Made by a program: the position numbers and the translations under genes
Source: Chara braunii
Taxonomy: Eukaryota; Streptophyta; Charophyceae; Charales; Characeae
Assembly (NCBI GenBank): GCA_003427395.1
Contig: BFEA01000041.1
Span: 1,882,856-1,912,261, forward strand
Direction: 5' to 3'
DNA length: 29,406 bases
The notes under the pieces: model-generated
The model's database searches: none
What the model was told of the DNA's origin: nothing
What the model saw: only the letters and a program-made list of their open reading frames with translations
Part shown: positions 29,251 to 29,406 of the stretch, piece after piece
Numbering within the stretch: the stretch's first letter is position 1
Layout of the letters: each line of letters opens with the position of its first letter

Positions 29251-29406
29251 TGTTACATGCACAGATATGTGATGTTCGTAATAACCGAGGAACTGCAGTG
29301 TGATAAAAAGGACTGAAATGGACAATGCGGTGAGAGTAGAATCTCGACAGACAATGTGCATTCTCATACATACAAAAGTGCTGAATAGCGCAGGGAAGAC
29401 TTAGAT
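29251..29406 (-). repeat. Diverged partial LTR related to the outer element
   Basis: It begins TGTTACATGCACAG, compared with TGATACATGCCCAG at 16334. It continues with recognisable similarity (GTGATAAAAAGGACTGAAAT, TGGACAATGC, CATACATAC...AAAG) to 16385-16470 in the same orientation, with many differences. The window ends inside it. It indicates a second, older or different-subfamily chromovirus to the right, whose 5' LTR end would point left on the minus strand. Confidence 0.65.

Overview
The window looks like repeat-dense nuclear DNA of a plant-lineage eukaryote. The evidence is two Ty3/gypsy (chromovirus-type) LTR retrotransposons primed by an initiator-Met-tRNA-like site, a plant-type L1-like LINE, a Harbinger/Tourist-like MITE, many microsatellites, and scattered N bases from a draft assembly. 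The wording of the outer chromovirus pol and of the LINE resembles what I recall from the charophyte alga Chara. That is an inference from memory, not a database result. I see no host gene that I can support. Nearly every base is transposable element or decayed repeat.

Layout. (1) Positions 1-17705 hold a minus-strand chromovirus ('outer element'). Its 5' LTR is at 16334-17705. Its leader is split (15527-16319 and 5924-6074). Broken gag runs from 5923 down to about 4366, protease-RT from 4441 to 2332, RNase H-integrase-chromodomain from 2331 to 397, then a polypurine tract (386-398) and a 3' LTR cut by the window edge (1-385). (2) Nested in its leader at 6075-15521 is a complete plus-strand Ty3/gypsy element ('inner element') with 1142- and 1149-bp LTRs, a PBS, gag, protease, RT-RNase H, integrase with a chromodomain-like tail, and a PPT. 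(3) Positions 17946-18354 hold a 409-bp MITE with TAA target duplications, filled with copies of a 9-bp motif in both orientations. (4) Positions 18617-19960 hold a decayed compound repeat: a tRNA-like head and about three 191-204-bp tandem units. (5) Positions 20074-27634 hold a full-length LINE with ORF1, ORF2 (endonuclease, RT, zinc-binding C-terminus), a poly(A) tail and a target-site duplication of up to 13 bp. (6) Positions 27643-29250 hold unassigned sequence. From 29251 to the right edge there is a diverged relative of the outer LTR end.

How the parts work together. Each retroelement carries the usual module order for its class. Gag packages RNA, and protease, RT, RNase H and integrase (or endonuclease and RT for the LINE) copy and insert it. 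All three coding elements are now defective. The inner pol frame is open over about 2.9 kb apart from five stop codons. Most recognisable premature stops across the three elements fall where the family has Gln, Arg or Trp, as expected from C-to-T decay of methylated transposon DNA.

The most interesting signal is at the inner gag-pol junction. A canonical -1 slippery heptamer (GGGAAAC) lies in phase just after the CCHC zinc knuckle. A 182-bp tandem duplication has copied zinc knuckle and heptamer together, so two successive -1 shifts, at 10245 and 10427, would connect Gag to the protease frame.
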